Made by a program: the position numbers and the translations under genes. From contig JANXOV010000142.1 of the NCBI GenBank assembly GCA_025357635.1, forward strand, positions 57,792 through 121,791: a stretch of DNA of 64,000 bases, read 5' to 3'. The stretch is from Pseudomonadota bacterium (GTDB lineage: Bacteria > Pseudomonadota > Gammaproteobacteria > Steroidobacterales > Steroidobacteraceae). A model generated the notes under the pieces. The model was not told the DNA's origin. It worked only from the letters and a program-made list of their open reading frames with translations, and did no database searches. Shown piece after piece: positions 9,171 through 17,221 of the stretch (position 1 is the first letter of the stretch; every line of letters begins with the position of its first letter).

Positions 9171-10435
9171 TGCCGGTCCGCGCGCCAACGACGGGGGGCT
9201 TCGCAGCGCTCGCCCACCGCGATTTCACACTGTTCCTGACGGCGAAGTTCTTCACCGCAGTTGCCGGGCAGATGCTGGTGGTCGCCGTGGGCTGGCAGGT
9301 GTATCAGATGACCGGCCGCCTGATCGACCTGGGGCTGATCGGGCTGTCGCAGTTTCTGCCCTTCGTGGCGATGGCGCTGTTCGCCGGCCACGCGGCGGAT
9401 CGTTACGATCGCAAACTCGTCATCGTATTGTGCAACGTGGCGCATCTGCTCTGCGCTCTGGCGCTGCTTGGAATGACGATGTTCAAGGTCACGAGCGTGC
9501 TGCCGATTTTTTCTGCGCTCGCGTTCCTGGGCGTTGCGCGCGCGTTTCATGCGCCGGCGGCACAGGCCATCATGCCCAATCTCGTGCCTAGCGCCGCCTT
9601 CAGCAATGCCGTGGCGTTGAATTCCTCGACCTGGCAGATCGCCACGGTCGCCGGTCCCAGCCTGGGTGGATTGTTGTATTCACTCGCGGAAGGGACGATC
9701 GGACACGACACCGGCGCCGCTCTCGTCTACGCGGTGGCGAGCGTCATGCTGCTGACGGCCGTCCTGCTCATGTCCTTCACCCGCAGTCACAAGGCGGCAA
9801 GCGATTCGACCGAGATGTCCTGGTCCGACATGCTGGAAGGGTTCCGCTTTGTCTGGCGCCGCAAGCCGGTGCTCGGCGCCATCTCCTTGGACTTGTTCGC
9901 GGTGCTGTTCGGCGGCGCCACTGCGCTGCTGCCCGCATTCACGCACGACGTGCTGCACGCAGGGCCCGACGTGTTCGGTTTGCTGCGCGCGGCGCCCGGC
10001 GTCGGCGCGGGCATCACGGCGGTGGTGCTCGCGTTCCGCCCGATCACGCGCCGGGTCGGCGTGTGGATGTTTGGCGGGGTCATTGTGTTCGGCATCACCA
10101 CCATCGTGTACGCGCTGTCGCGCGATGTGTGGCTGGCGCTCGCGGCGCTTGTGCTGCTCGGCGCCGGTGACATGGTGAGCGTGTTCATCCGCCACATCCT
10201 GGTGCAGATGGAAACCCCCGATCAGATCCGCGGCCGCGTCAGCGCGGTGAATTCCGTGTTCATCGGCGCATCCAACGAGTTGGGAGAATTCGAGTCCGGA
10301 CTCACCGCCGCCTGGATTGGACTGGTACCGGCCCTCGTGGCCGGCGGAGTGCTGACTCTGGTAGTCGCCTTCTTGTGGGCAAGAGTGTGGTTTCCGATGT
10401 TGTGGCGCATGAACTCCTTCGACGAGCATACTTGA
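9170..10435 (+). CDS. MFS transporter, EntS-like (MFS_3)
   Basis: A 421-residue major facilitator protein with 12 predicted helices. Features of the MFS_3/enterobactin-exporter-like subfamily are visible: the N-terminal ALAHRDFTLFLTAKFF block, the D-R-Y-D-R-K loop after TM2 (AADRYDRKLVIV), and a conserved N-S-x-W-Q segment (ALNSSTWQIATVAGPSLGG). It is probably an inner-membrane exporter of a small metabolite or siderophore; direction and substrate are inference. The ATG at 9170 overlaps the stop of the PGPGW gene by one base. The frame is open further upstream, but those codons duplicate the end of that gene. Confidence 0.85.
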   Translation: MPVRAPTTGGFAALAHRDFTLFLTAKFFTAVAGQMLVVAVGWQVYQMTGRLIDLGLIGLSQFLPFVAMALFAGHAADRYDRKLVIVLCNVAHLLCALALLGMTMFKVTSVLPIFSALAFLGVARAFHAPAAQAIMPNLVPSAAFSNAVALNSSTWQIATVAGPSLGGLLYSLAEGTIGHDTGAALVYAVASVMLLTAVLLMSFTRSHKAASDSTEMSWSDMLEGFRFVWRRKPVLGAISLDLFAVLFGGATALLPAFTHDVLHAGPDVFGLLRAAPGVGAGITAVVLAFRPITRRVGVWMFGGVIVFGITTIVYALSRDVWLALAALVLLGAGDMVSVFIRHILVQMETPDQIRGRVSAVNSVFIGASNELGEFESGLTAAWIGLVPALVAGGVLTLVVAFLWARVWFPMLWRMNSFDEHT

Positions 10436-10442
10436 GCGGTAC

Positions 10443-11408
10443 ATGGCGACTCACCAGCACGAATCTACCGGCCACGGACATGCGCACGAGCATGTCGCCG
10501 CGCCCGGGCACCACCATCATCACGGAACGCCCAAGGGGCGCTTCGAGACCCCCATCGTCATCGCCATCGTCTTGAATCTCGCGTTTGTCGGCATCGAGGC
10601 GCTGTTCGGCTGGCGCGCGAATTCGATCGCGCTGATCGCCGATGCAGGCCACAATTTCAGCGACGTGCTCGGACTGCTCGCCGCCTGGGGCGCGATGGCG
10701 CTGTCGCGGCGCCCGGCCGGCGCGCGCTTCACCTATGGTCTGGGCCGCTCCTCCGTGCTGGCGGCGCTGGCCAATGCCGTGCTGCTGTTGCTGGCCTGCG
10801 GTGCCATCGCCTGGGAATCTCTGACGCGCATCATGGCGCCGCCGCCCGTGGCCGGGGTCACCGTCATGTGGGTGGCCGGCGCCGGCATCCTGGTCAACGG
10901 CCTCAGCGCCTACCTGCTGCATGCAGGCCAGCACGAGGACATGAACGTGCGCGCCGCATTTTTGCACATGATGGCCGATGCCGCGGTGTCCCTGGGCGTG
11001 GTGCTCGCCGGCGTCGCCCTCATCTACACCGGCGCGCGCTGGATCGACCCCGGGGTCAGTCTGCTGGTGGTGCTGGTCATCCTGTACGGCAGCTGGGGCC
11101 TGCTGCGCGATGCGCTGCATCTTTCGCTGGATGGCGTGCCCGCGAATCTCGACTCGGTGTCCATCAAGGAGTATCTGGCCGCGCAGCGCGGTGTGGCCGA
11201 GGTGCACGACCTGCACGTGTGGGCGCTGAGCACCACCAGCGTCGCGCTCACCGCGCATCTGGTCGTTCCCGCGGGCGATGCCGGCGGGGCGCTGCTGCAA
11301 TGTCTCGAGGAGGGGCTGCGCAAGCGCTTCAAGATCGACCACGCCACGCTGCAGATCGAGCAGATCGCCTGCGCCCACGGCTGCGGCCCCGCCCGCCAAT
11401 CGGCCTGA
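10443..11408 (+). CDS. cation diffusion facilitator, CzcD/ZitB-like
   Basis: A 321-residue CDF antiporter that should export Zn2+ (or another divalent metal) from the cytoplasm in exchange for protons. The first 25 residues are His-rich (HQHESTGHGHAHEH and HHHHH), the metal-collecting tail typical of the group. Six membrane helices follow. The transport site is formed by DAGHNFSD in TM2 and HMMADA in TM5, both intact. The C-terminal cytoplasmic ferredoxin-like domain contains VHDLHVWALST, the conserved block of CzcD-type proteins. It starts 7 bases after the MFS gene, in the same operon. Confidence 0.93.
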   Translation: MATHQHESTGHGHAHEHVAAPGHHHHHGTPKGRFETPIVIAIVLNLAFVGIEALFGWRANSIALIADAGHNFSDVLGLLAAWGAMALSRRPAGARFTYGLGRSSVLAALANAVLLLLACGAIAWESLTRIMAPPPVAGVTVMWVAGAGILVNGLSAYLLHAGQHEDMNVRAAFLHMMADAAVSLGVVLAGVALIYTGARWIDPGVSLLVVLVILYGSWGLLRDALHLSLDGVPANLDSVSIKEYLAAQRGVAEVHDLHVWALSTTSVALTAHLVVPAGDAGGALLQCLEEGLRKRFKIDHATLQIEQIACAHGCGPARQSA

Positions 11409-11413
11409 CGGCA

Positions 11414-12031
11414 GTGGCCACGGAGGCGCTGTTTCCCACGCTCGTCTACAGCGCCGCGCTGCGCAAACAAGCCGCCGTCGCACTCAATGCGCAGCTGCTC
11501 AAGGAGTGCCTGCAGTTGCGCCACGACGATGCCGCGGGGCGCCGCTGGTCGGCCAGTAATTATCCGGGCGGCTATACCTCCTACAATTCCGCGCACAGGC
11601 TGCAGCGCATCTCGCCCACCTTCGAGACATTGCAGCGCCGGCTGCGACCGCATGTGCTCGCGTTCGCCGGCCAGCTGGAGCTGGACCTGAGCGGGCGCGA
11701 GTTGGAGATGACGGATTGCTGGGTGAACATCATGCCGCGGCAGGTCGTGCACGGCCTGCACCTGCATCCGCTCGCCACCATCAGCGGCACGTATTACGTG
11801 AAGACGCCCAAGGGCTGCGCGGGCATCAAGTTCGAAGATCCGCGGCTGGATCGATTCATGGCGGCGCCGCCGCGGCGCGCAGACAGCCGGCGCGAGAACC
11901 GCCCGTGGGTCACGCTGCCGGCCGAGGCAGGCTGGCTGGTGCTGTTCGAGAGCTGGTTGCGGCACGAGGTCGCGCCGAACCCGGTGGCGGCTGAGCGCGT
12001 CAGCGTGAGCTTCAACTACAACTGGTTTTAG
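11414..12031 (+). CDS. 2OG-Fe(II) oxygenase, TIGR02466 family
   Basis: A 205-residue protein of the putative 2-oxoglutarate/Fe(II) oxygenase group (PF13759). The N-terminal LFPTLVYSA opening is typical. The iron ligands are probably His residues in VVHGLHLHPLATISGTYYV and in SWLRHEVAPN; the C-terminal R-V-S-V-S-F-N-Y motif supplies the 2OG-binding Arg. The reaction is not known for any close relative I can name; hydroxylation of a small molecule or a protein is expected. The start chosen is GTG 11414, six bases after the CDF stop; the frame is open upstream but overlaps the CDF gene. Confidence 0.82.
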   Translation: MATEALFPTLVYSAALRKQAAVALNAQLLKECLQLRHDDAAGRRWSASNYPGGYTSYNSAHRLQRISPTFETLQRRLRPHVLAFAGQLELDLSGRELEMTDCWVNIMPRQVVHGLHLHPLATISGTYYVKTPKGCAGIKFEDPRLDRFMAAPPRRADSRRENRPWVTLPAEAGWLVLFESWLRHEVAPNPVAAERVSVSFNYNWF

Positions 12032-12037
12032 CAGACG

Positions 12038-12080
12038 CCGCGGCCGGGTTTCGGTAGAGCCTCCGCGGTGGTCTTTTTTT
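12038..12080 (+). terminator. candidate rho-independent terminator
   Basis: Two CCGCGG hexamers (12038-12043 and 12063-12068) can pair around a 19-base loop. Six bases later comes a run of seven T (12074-12080). It follows the oxygenase stop at 12031 and would close the operon that runs from the hydrolase. The stem is short but all G-C. Confidence 0.5.
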
Positions 12081-12155
12081 GGAGCCGGGGGCCGCGTTAC
12101 TATGCGCATTGCGCCGGTCGGCCGGCCGGCGTCCATGATGACTCAGGGGAATATC

Positions 12156-12407
12156 TTGCAAGAACTGAATATAAGCGGAGTGATCGGGCGCTCGCTGGGC
12201 ACGCTGGGCGTGAGCCTGGGCCTGGCGATTGGCGCCGCCGCCGTCTGGCTGTTCATCAGCTGGGGCTGGTTCAGTCTGGCAAGCCAAGGCGCGCTGGCGT
12301 GGGTGGTGTTGCTGATCATCGCTTTCCTGCTGACGGTGGGACCGTGCTGGGCGTTGATCGAAGCGCGTGTGTCCGGCCAGTCGGTCGTCGACGAAATCAA
12401 GCGTTGA
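12156..12407 (+). CDS. small two-helix membrane protein
   Basis: An 83-residue hydrophobic protein with two predicted membrane helices (around SLGLAIGAAAVWLFISWGW and VVLLIIAFLLTVGPCWAL) and a short charged tail ending in DEIKR. I do not recognise the family. The TTG at 12156 sits five bases after AGGGGA (12145-12150), a good ribosome-binding site. The in-frame ATGs at 12135 and 12138 have none, so they are less likely. It lies 14 bases before the M28 peptidase gene. Confidence 0.6.
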   Translation: MQELNISGVIGRSLGTLGVSLGLAIGAAAVWLFISWGWFSLASQGALAWVVLLIIAFLLTVGPCWALIEARVSGQSVVDEIKR

Positions 12408-12421
12408 ATCGGAGCCGGTTC

Positions 12422-14107
12422 ATGAAGGCTTTTCCCATCGCGGCCATCCTTGCCGCATCCCTCCTGATCCTGTCTCCAGCGCCCACGACCGCCAAGGACG
12501 CGTCGACTCAACTGCGCCTGCCGCCTGCCGCCGCCGCCGCGCTTGCAGGCATCGACGCTGAACGCATGCGCGCGCACGTGCGCTTTCTGGCCGACGATCT
12601 GCTCGAAGGCCGCGGCCCCGGATTACGCGGTGGTGACATCGCGGCCCGCTATATCGCCACGCAATTCGAGCAGCTCGGCTTGAAGCCGGCCGGCGATGAG
12701 GGCACCTATTACCAAAGAATACATTTCAAAGGCGTGCACACCCTGCCCGCCACAACGGCCAGCGTACAGCCGGACAACGGCGCCGCTGTGCAATTGAAGC
12801 TGGGCGAGGACTACGTCACCAGCAATCAAACGCAGACTGGCGCCGTGGAACTCGATGCGCCGATCGTGTTCGTCGGCTACGGCATCGATGCGCCCGAATA
12901 CGGCTGGAACGATTACCAGGGCATCGACGTGAAGGGCAAGGTGGTGCTGGTCATCGTCAACGAGCCGCCCTCGAAGGATGTGAAGTTCTTCAATGGTGAA
13001 GCGCTCACGTATTACGGCCGATGGGTCTACAAGTTCGAGCAGGCGGCGCGGCAAGGCGCGCTCGGCGCGCTCATCATCCATCGCACGGACCTTGCCAGCT
13101 ACGGTTGGGACGTGGTGCGCAATTCCTGGAGCATCGAGCAGGTGTACTTGCGCGATGACAAGGACCCGAAGCTGCAGGCGGCTTCGTGGGTCCAGATGGA
13201 CATCGCGCGCAGGCTGTTCGTGGATTCGGGTTTGGAGCTGGAAGAGATGATCGAAGCGGCCGGCCGGCGCGGCTTCAAGGCTCGCGAGTTGCCGCTGCGG
13301 TTCAAGGCGCGCCTGGTCAGCACCGTGCGCGATTTCGTCTCATCGAACGTGTTGGCGATTCTTCCCGGCGCGCAGGCCGGCGCTGCGAAACAGGCTGTGG
13401 TGTATTCGGCGCATTACGATCACCTGGGAATCGATCCGACGCTGAAGGGCGATCAGATCTATAACGGCGCCGTGGACAATGCCACGGGCTGCGGCATTCT
13501 GATGGAATTGGCGCACGCATTCGCCACCGCCGCGGTCAAGCCGTCGCATCCGGTGCTGTTCGCCGCGGTCACCGCCGAGGAGAAAGGCCTGCTCGGCTCC
13601 AACTTCCTGGGCAAGCACCTCCCCGTCGATCCTGCGCAGATTGCGCTGGGCCTGAACTACGATGCGATTCTGCCGCAGGGCGTGCCGCAGTCGGTGAACG
13701 TGACGGGCGCTGAGCGCACCACTTTTTATCCGACGGTGCGCAACACGGCAAAGGCGTTTCACTTTGAAATACAGCCCGATGCTGAACCGGGCGCGGGACA
13801 CTACTATCGCTCCGATCATTTCAGCCTGGCGCGCACCGGCGTGCCGGCGTTCTCCATCAACACCGGCTCGACGTTTGCGGGTCAGCCGCGGGAGTGGGGC
13901 AAGGCGCTGCATGAGCAATACACCGAGAAGAATTATCACCGGCCAAGCGATGAGTACACGCCGCAGATGGACTTCACCGGCAACGTGATGATGGCGCAAT
14001 TTGGATTCGCGCTGGGCTGGCAGGCCCTCAGCGCAAAAGGCAGCGTGGGCTGGCTGCCGGGAGACGAGTTCGAGGCGGCGCGGCTGCGCAGCGCGAAGGC
14101 GCGGTAG
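12422..14107 (+). CDS. secreted M28-family metallopeptidase with PA domain
   Basis: A 561-residue zinc exopeptidase with a signal peptide (MKAFPIAAILAAS..., cleavage near residue 24), so periplasmic or secreted. A protease-associated (PA) insert lies at about 130-270, and the di-zinc M28 catalytic domain begins near 310. Metal and catalytic residues are visible: His331 in SAHYDHLG, Asp352 in GAVDNATG, the Glu386-Glu387 pair in TAEEKG, the RSDHFSLA aspartate and the C-terminal histidine in NYHRPSDEY. Aminopeptidase or carboxypeptidase activity on peptides is expected. The ATG follows a GGAG at the right spacing. This peptidase belongs to the same strand run as the flanking genes. Confidence 0.92.
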   Translation: MKAFPIAAILAASLLILSPAPTTAKDASTQLRLPPAAAAALAGIDAERMRAHVRFLADDLLEGRGPGLRGGDIAARYIATQFEQLGLKPAGDEGTYYQRIHFKGVHTLPATTASVQPDNGAAVQLKLGEDYVTSNQTQTGAVELDAPIVFVGYGIDAPEYGWNDYQGIDVKGKVVLVIVNEPPSKDVKFFNGEALTYYGRWVYKFEQAARQGALGALIIHRTDLASYGWDVVRNSWSIEQVYLRDDKDPKLQAASWVQMDIARRLFVDSGLELEEMIEAAGRRGFKARELPLRFKARLVSTVRDFVSSNVLAILPGAQAGAAKQAVVYSAHYDHLGIDPTLKGDQIYNGAVDNATGCGILMELAHAFATAAVKPSHPVLFAAVTAEEKGLLGSNFLGKHLPVDPAQIALGLNYDAILPQGVPQSVNVTGAERTTFYPTVRNTAKAFHFEIQPDAEPGAGHYYRSDHFSLARTGVPAFSINTGSTFAGQPREWGKALHEQYTEKNYHRPSDEYTPQMDFTGNVMMAQFGFALGWQALSAKGSVGWLPGDEFEAARLRSAKAR

Positions 14108-14116
14108 AAGGAGCTC

Positions 14117-14500
14117 GTGCTCCGAGGGTCAGTTCGCCGTGTCGTACCCGCACCTGCGGCAATCCTCCTCGCATTGGTCGGTTGCAGCAGCGTTGCGCCG
14201 CGACCCGCCCGATCATCTTACGGCTGTATGAGTGCAGTCGTGAGGGAGCATGTGCCCGTGGATTTGCCGGACAAACGCGCGCATTGCCTGGCCGCAGGAC
14301 TCATTGCGCGTCATTGCAGCGTGGGTGAGGCGTATTTTGCGGGCGCCGGAAAGGAGCTTCGCGATCTGTTCGGCCACGGCGATGCCGATTGGGCAGATTG
14401 GCGGGCTGATCGGATTGGCATTCGCTGCGCGCGCGGCGTCGGCGATGATGAGCAGCTACGCCAATGCTGCGACAGCGCAATCGGCGGCGAAGCGCTCTGA
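14117..14500 (+). CDS. small lipoprotein of unknown function
   Basis: A 127-residue protein with a short signal sequence ending in the lipobox LVGC, so it should be lipid-anchored. The mature part is rich in Cys, His and Asp (DKRAHCLAAG, RHCSVGEAY, FGHGDADWADWRADRIG) and ends with a C-C pair near the C-terminus. I do not recognise the family. The start is GTG 14117; AAGGAG lies just upstream with tight (3-base) spacing, so the start is not certain. Confidence 0.55.
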   Translation: MLRGSVRRVVPAPAAILLALVGCSSVAPRPARSSYGCMSAVVREHVPVDLPDKRAHCLAAGLIARHCSVGEAYFAGAGKELRDLFGHGDADWADWRADRIGIRCARGVGDDEQLRQCCDSAIGGEAL

Positions 14501-14537
14501 CCGGGACGACGCCCCACAGTGCTGATTGAAAAGAGGG

Positions 14538-14553
14538 CTGTATATTCGTACAG
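14538..14553 (+). promoter_or_regulatory. LexA-binding SOS box
   Basis: CTGTATATTCGTACAG matches the gammaproteobacterial LexA consensus CTGT-N8-ACAG exactly, with an AT-rich centre. It ends seven bases before the ATG of the radical SAM gene at 14561, where bound LexA would cover the start region. The radical SAM gene is therefore likely DNA-damage inducible. Confidence 0.8.
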
Positions 14554-14560
14554 TTACGCC

Positions 14561-15634
14561 ATGCCCGCACCCATCAAAGGCCGAGGAACCAGCGACAACT
14601 TCGAGGGCCGCTTCGAGACGCGCCGCGTGCAATCCACGCACGATGGGTGGTGGCGCGAACCGGAAGTCGACCCTTCACCGGCTACGACGGTACGGGCAGA
14701 GCTCGCGCGCAGCATCATCTCCCACAACGACTCGCCGGATATGCCCTTCACTCAGTCCATCAATCCGTACAGGGGCTGCGAACATGGATGCAGCTATTGC
14801 TACGCTCGCCCCAGCCACGCCTATCTGAACCTGTCTCCAGGGCTGGACTTTGAAACCAAGCTTTTTTACAAGTCCAATGCGGTGCAATTGCTGGAGCGGG
14901 AGCTGTCGCGCCGCCATTACAAGCCCAGCGCGATTCAGCTGGGCGCCAACACCGATCCCTATCAGCCCATCGAGCGCGAGCTGAAAATCACCCGCGGCAT
15001 TCTCGAGGTGCTGTGGCGTTTTCGTCATCCGGTCACCGTGGTTACCAAGAGCCACACCGTGTTGCGCGACCTCGATCTGCTGTCGGATATGTCAAAGTTG
15101 CGGCTCTGCCGCGTGTTCATCAGCATCACCACGTTGGACGAGGGCTTGAAGCGCAGCCTGGAACCGCGTGCGCCATCACCCGCCGCGAGGCTCAAGGCCA
15201 TTGGCGCGCTGAAGGCGGCCGGGGTGCCGGTCGGTGTGCTGGCCGCGCCCATGATCCCCGCCGTCAACGATCATGAGTTGGAGCGCATTCTGGGCGCTGC
15301 GGCCGTGGCGGGGGCCGGTAGCGCAGGTTTCGTTCTGCTGCGTTTACCCAATGAACTCAAAGACTTGTTTGAGAGCTGGTTGCGCACCCATCTTCCCTTG
15401 CGCGCCGATCATGTGCTGAACAGAATCCGCGCCATGCGCGGCGGCCAGCTCAACGACTCGCAGTTCGGCACACGATTCAAAGGCGCGGGTGTCGAGGCGC
15501 AACTGTTGCAGAAGCGCTTCGAGCTCTTGTGCCGCCGGCTGCAATTGGACGGGTCCCGCCAGCAGGGTTTGAACTGCGCCGCTTTTCGCATCCCGCCCCG
15601 TGCCGGTGATCAGCTGGGGTTCGAGGGCCTGTAG
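14561..15634 (+). CDS. PA0069-family radical SAM protein (SplB-like)
   Basis: A 357-residue radical SAM enzyme. The 4Fe-4S ligands are in RGCEHGCSYCYARPSH (C-x3-C-x2-C). They are followed by the conserved AIQLGANTDPYQPIE and TKSHTVLRDLDLL blocks of the family related to spore photoproduct lyase. Such enzymes generate a 5'-deoxyadenosyl radical; the substrate of the PA0069 group is not established, though DNA repair is often suspected. The ATG at 14561 gives the family N-terminus (KGRGTSDNFEGRFE). A perfect LexA box sits immediately upstream, which supports a damage-response role. Confidence 0.9.
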   Translation: MPAPIKGRGTSDNFEGRFETRRVQSTHDGWWREPEVDPSPATTVRAELARSIISHNDSPDMPFTQSINPYRGCEHGCSYCYARPSHAYLNLSPGLDFETKLFYKSNAVQLLERELSRRHYKPSAIQLGANTDPYQPIERELKITRGILEVLWRFRHPVTVVTKSHTVLRDLDLLSDMSKLRLCRVFISITTLDEGLKRSLEPRAPSPAARLKAIGALKAAGVPVGVLAAPMIPAVNDHELERILGAAAVAGAGSAGFVLLRLPNELKDLFESWLRTHLPLRADHVLNRIRAMRGGQLNDSQFGTRFKGAGVEAQLLQKRFELLCRRLQLDGSRQQGLNCAAFRIPPRAGDQLGFEGL

Positions 15635-15696
15635 ACTCTTAAGGAACTCGTGGCTTGCCGTATACTCAAAAATCCCTGAGCTTTGGGGAGTTCCTG

Positions 15697-16398
15697 ATGA
15701 GCAGCGTCGTATTGTTCCGTCTCGTGGCCGCGATCACATCCTGTGCGGTACTGGGCGCGTGTATGCGTGCGCGCACCGAGGAGGTGCGCGAAATGGCAAC
15801 CATGGTGGGCGATTCCGAAGGCATCGTGGTGTTGGCCAAACCCCAGACGGACGGCGCCGGCACCGAAGCGCAGTTTTTGGACTGTATCGGTGACAACCTG
15901 AAATCAGGCGCGCGTGGATTCAAAGTGCATGACAATGAGGCATTCGTCAACGCAATGTTCCCCTGGTTCGAACCCAGCACGGCGCCCGTGCGTCCGGAAG
16001 GCGTGGCGGAGTTGCTGATGCACGAGGAAGTGGCCAGGCGGCTGGAGAGCACGGGCGTGCGCTATGTGGTCTGGCTCAACGGCGTCACCCGCAAGACCGA
16101 CAGCGGCGGTAGTATCGCCTGCGGCGCCGCACCCGGCGCCGCGGGCTGCATCGGCTTTGGCTGGTGGGAAAAGGAATCCGACTACCAGGCCACGGTGTGG
16201 GACCTGAAGCAGTCGCGATCAGCAGGCTCGGTGAGCGCGGACGTCACCGGCACCTCGGCCCTGGTGGGCGCCATCGTGCCGCTGCCGTTCATCGCACGAG
16301 TGCAAAACACCGCCTGCAACCGGATCTCGAGTCAGCTGAGGACGTTTTTACACGGCGAACCGGTAGCCACCGTCAAGCCTGCCTCGCGCAAGAAATGA
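15697..16398 (+). CDS. lipoprotein A of the envelope cluster
   Basis: A 233-residue lipoprotein: the hydrophobic signal ends in a VLGAC lipobox. I do not recognise the mature domain. It is mixed alpha/beta, with a region GSIACGAAPGAAGCIGFGWW that has two cysteines and many glycines, and a basic C-terminus (ASRKK). GGGGAG (15684-15689) seven bases upstream of ATG 15697 fixes the start. A weak TATACT -10-like hexamer at 15661-15666 has no good -35 partner. It is the first gene of an 11-gene unit that runs to 28594; the next gene overlaps its stop. Confidence 0.7.
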   Translation: MSSVVLFRLVAAITSCAVLGACMRARTEEVREMATMVGDSEGIVVLAKPQTDGAGTEAQFLDCIGDNLKSGARGFKVHDNEAFVNAMFPWFEPSTAPVRPEGVAELLMHEEVARRLESTGVRYVVWLNGVTRKTDSGGSIACGAAPGAAGCIGFGWWEKESDYQATVWDLKQSRSAGSVSADVTGTSALVGAIVPLPFIARVQNTACNRISSQLRTFLHGEPVATVKPASRKK

Positions 16399-17216
16399 TG
16401 CGCATCATGCATCGCTCGATCATCCACATCGCCCCTGGTTTGCTTTGCGCGCTGCTCGCGGGCTGCGCAACCTCCGGTGGCGGCTCGCCCGGGGTTCCGT
16501 CCGGTTCCCCGTCATCGCCGGACGCCGGCACCGGCGCGGGCACCGGCGCGGGCACCGGCGCGGGCAGTAGCGCCAGCTTGCCGTCCGCTTCCTCGGGCGA
16601 ACCGGGCGCCGCGCCGGCGGCGGGCACTTCTGGCTCGAAAGACTCCACCTCCACGACCACGGCGGGATCAGCCGGCAGCAGTGGCGCAGGCAGCAAGCCT
16701 GAATCCACCACCGGCGCCGACACCTCCGGCGCGGGACCCGCGGTCAGGACACCGGACGAGCGGCGCGCAGAAGCGGACCGAAAGCTGGATGCCTCCCTCG
16801 GGGACTTCGATGCGCAGGTGCGCAAGGAACAGGCGCGCATTGCGCGCGAGCGCGAGGAGCGGCGCACGGCGCGTGGCGCCGGAGCCGGCGAGGGCAGCGG
16901 CAGTGCGGACGGCACGGGATCCGACGAGCGCGGCGGGCGTGGACGCCGCGGCGATGGCGACATGCGTTCCGACAAGGAAGGACGCGAGGAGCGCGGCGAG
17001 CGCCGAGATGGCGACATGAAATCCGACAAGCCGGGCCAAAGCGGTCCGGGATCGGGCAAGGGGCCGGGCACGACGCCGCCGGGCGTGGGCAGTGGCGAGA
17101 ACGATGATCTGGTGGCCAAACAATTGCGCGAGGCGGCGGAAAAAGAAACCGATCCGGAGTTGCGCGAGAAATTGTGGAAGGAATACCAGGACTATAAGAA
17201 GAGCGTCAAACGCTAA
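16395..17216 (+). CDS. lipoprotein B, low-complexity/charged
   Basis: A 273-residue lipoprotein with lipobox LLAGC. The mature N-terminal third is a Gly/Ser/Ala/Thr-rich linker that contains three exact copies of a 12-base repeat. The middle is helical and strongly charged (RRAEADRKLDASLGDFDAQV, then Arg/Glu-rich sequence). It then carries an imperfect repeat DGDMRSDK / DGDMKSDK, a Gly/Pro linker, and a final charged helix. It could span the periplasm from the outer membrane as a flexible spacer or peptidoglycan-contacting rod; that is inference. The start ATG overlaps the stop of lipoprotein A (ATGATG context). Confidence 0.68.
   Translation: MMRIMHRSIIHIAPGLLCALLAGCATSGGGSPGVPSGSPSSPDAGTGAGTGAGTGAGSSASLPSASSGEPGAAPAAGTSGSKDSTSTTTAGSAGSSGAGSKPESTTGADTSGAGPAVRTPDERRAEADRKLDASLGDFDAQVRKEQARIAREREERRTARGAGAGEGSGSADGTGSDERGGRGRRGDGDMRSDKEGREERGERRDGDMKSDKPGQSGPGSGKGPGTTPPGVGSGENDDLVAKQLREAAEKETDPELREKLWKEYQDYKKSVKR
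16527..16562 (+). repeat. 12-bp tandem repeat (three copies) in lipoprotein B
   Basis: The unit ggcaccggcgcg occurs three times head to tail, with four bases of a fourth copy. It keeps the reading frame and encodes alternating Gly-Thr-Gly-Ala units. Copy number could change by slippage without breaking the gene, altering linker length. Confidence 0.85.
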
Positions 17217-17221
17217 CCGCC

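Noticed and set aside
10868..11413. An N-terminal extension of the 2OG oxygenase into the CDF gene.
   Set aside because: It is the out-of-frame translation of the CDF gene; the family N-terminus begins after GTG 11414.
15661..15666. TATACT as a promoter for the envelope cluster.
   Set aside because: No acceptable -35 hexamer at 16-18 bases upstream; noted in the first gene's entry but not called as a promoter.
16527..16566. Short repeats that could suggest a CRISPR or other array.
   Set aside because: The copies are contiguous without spacers and in frame inside a lipoprotein gene; it is a coding tandem repeat.
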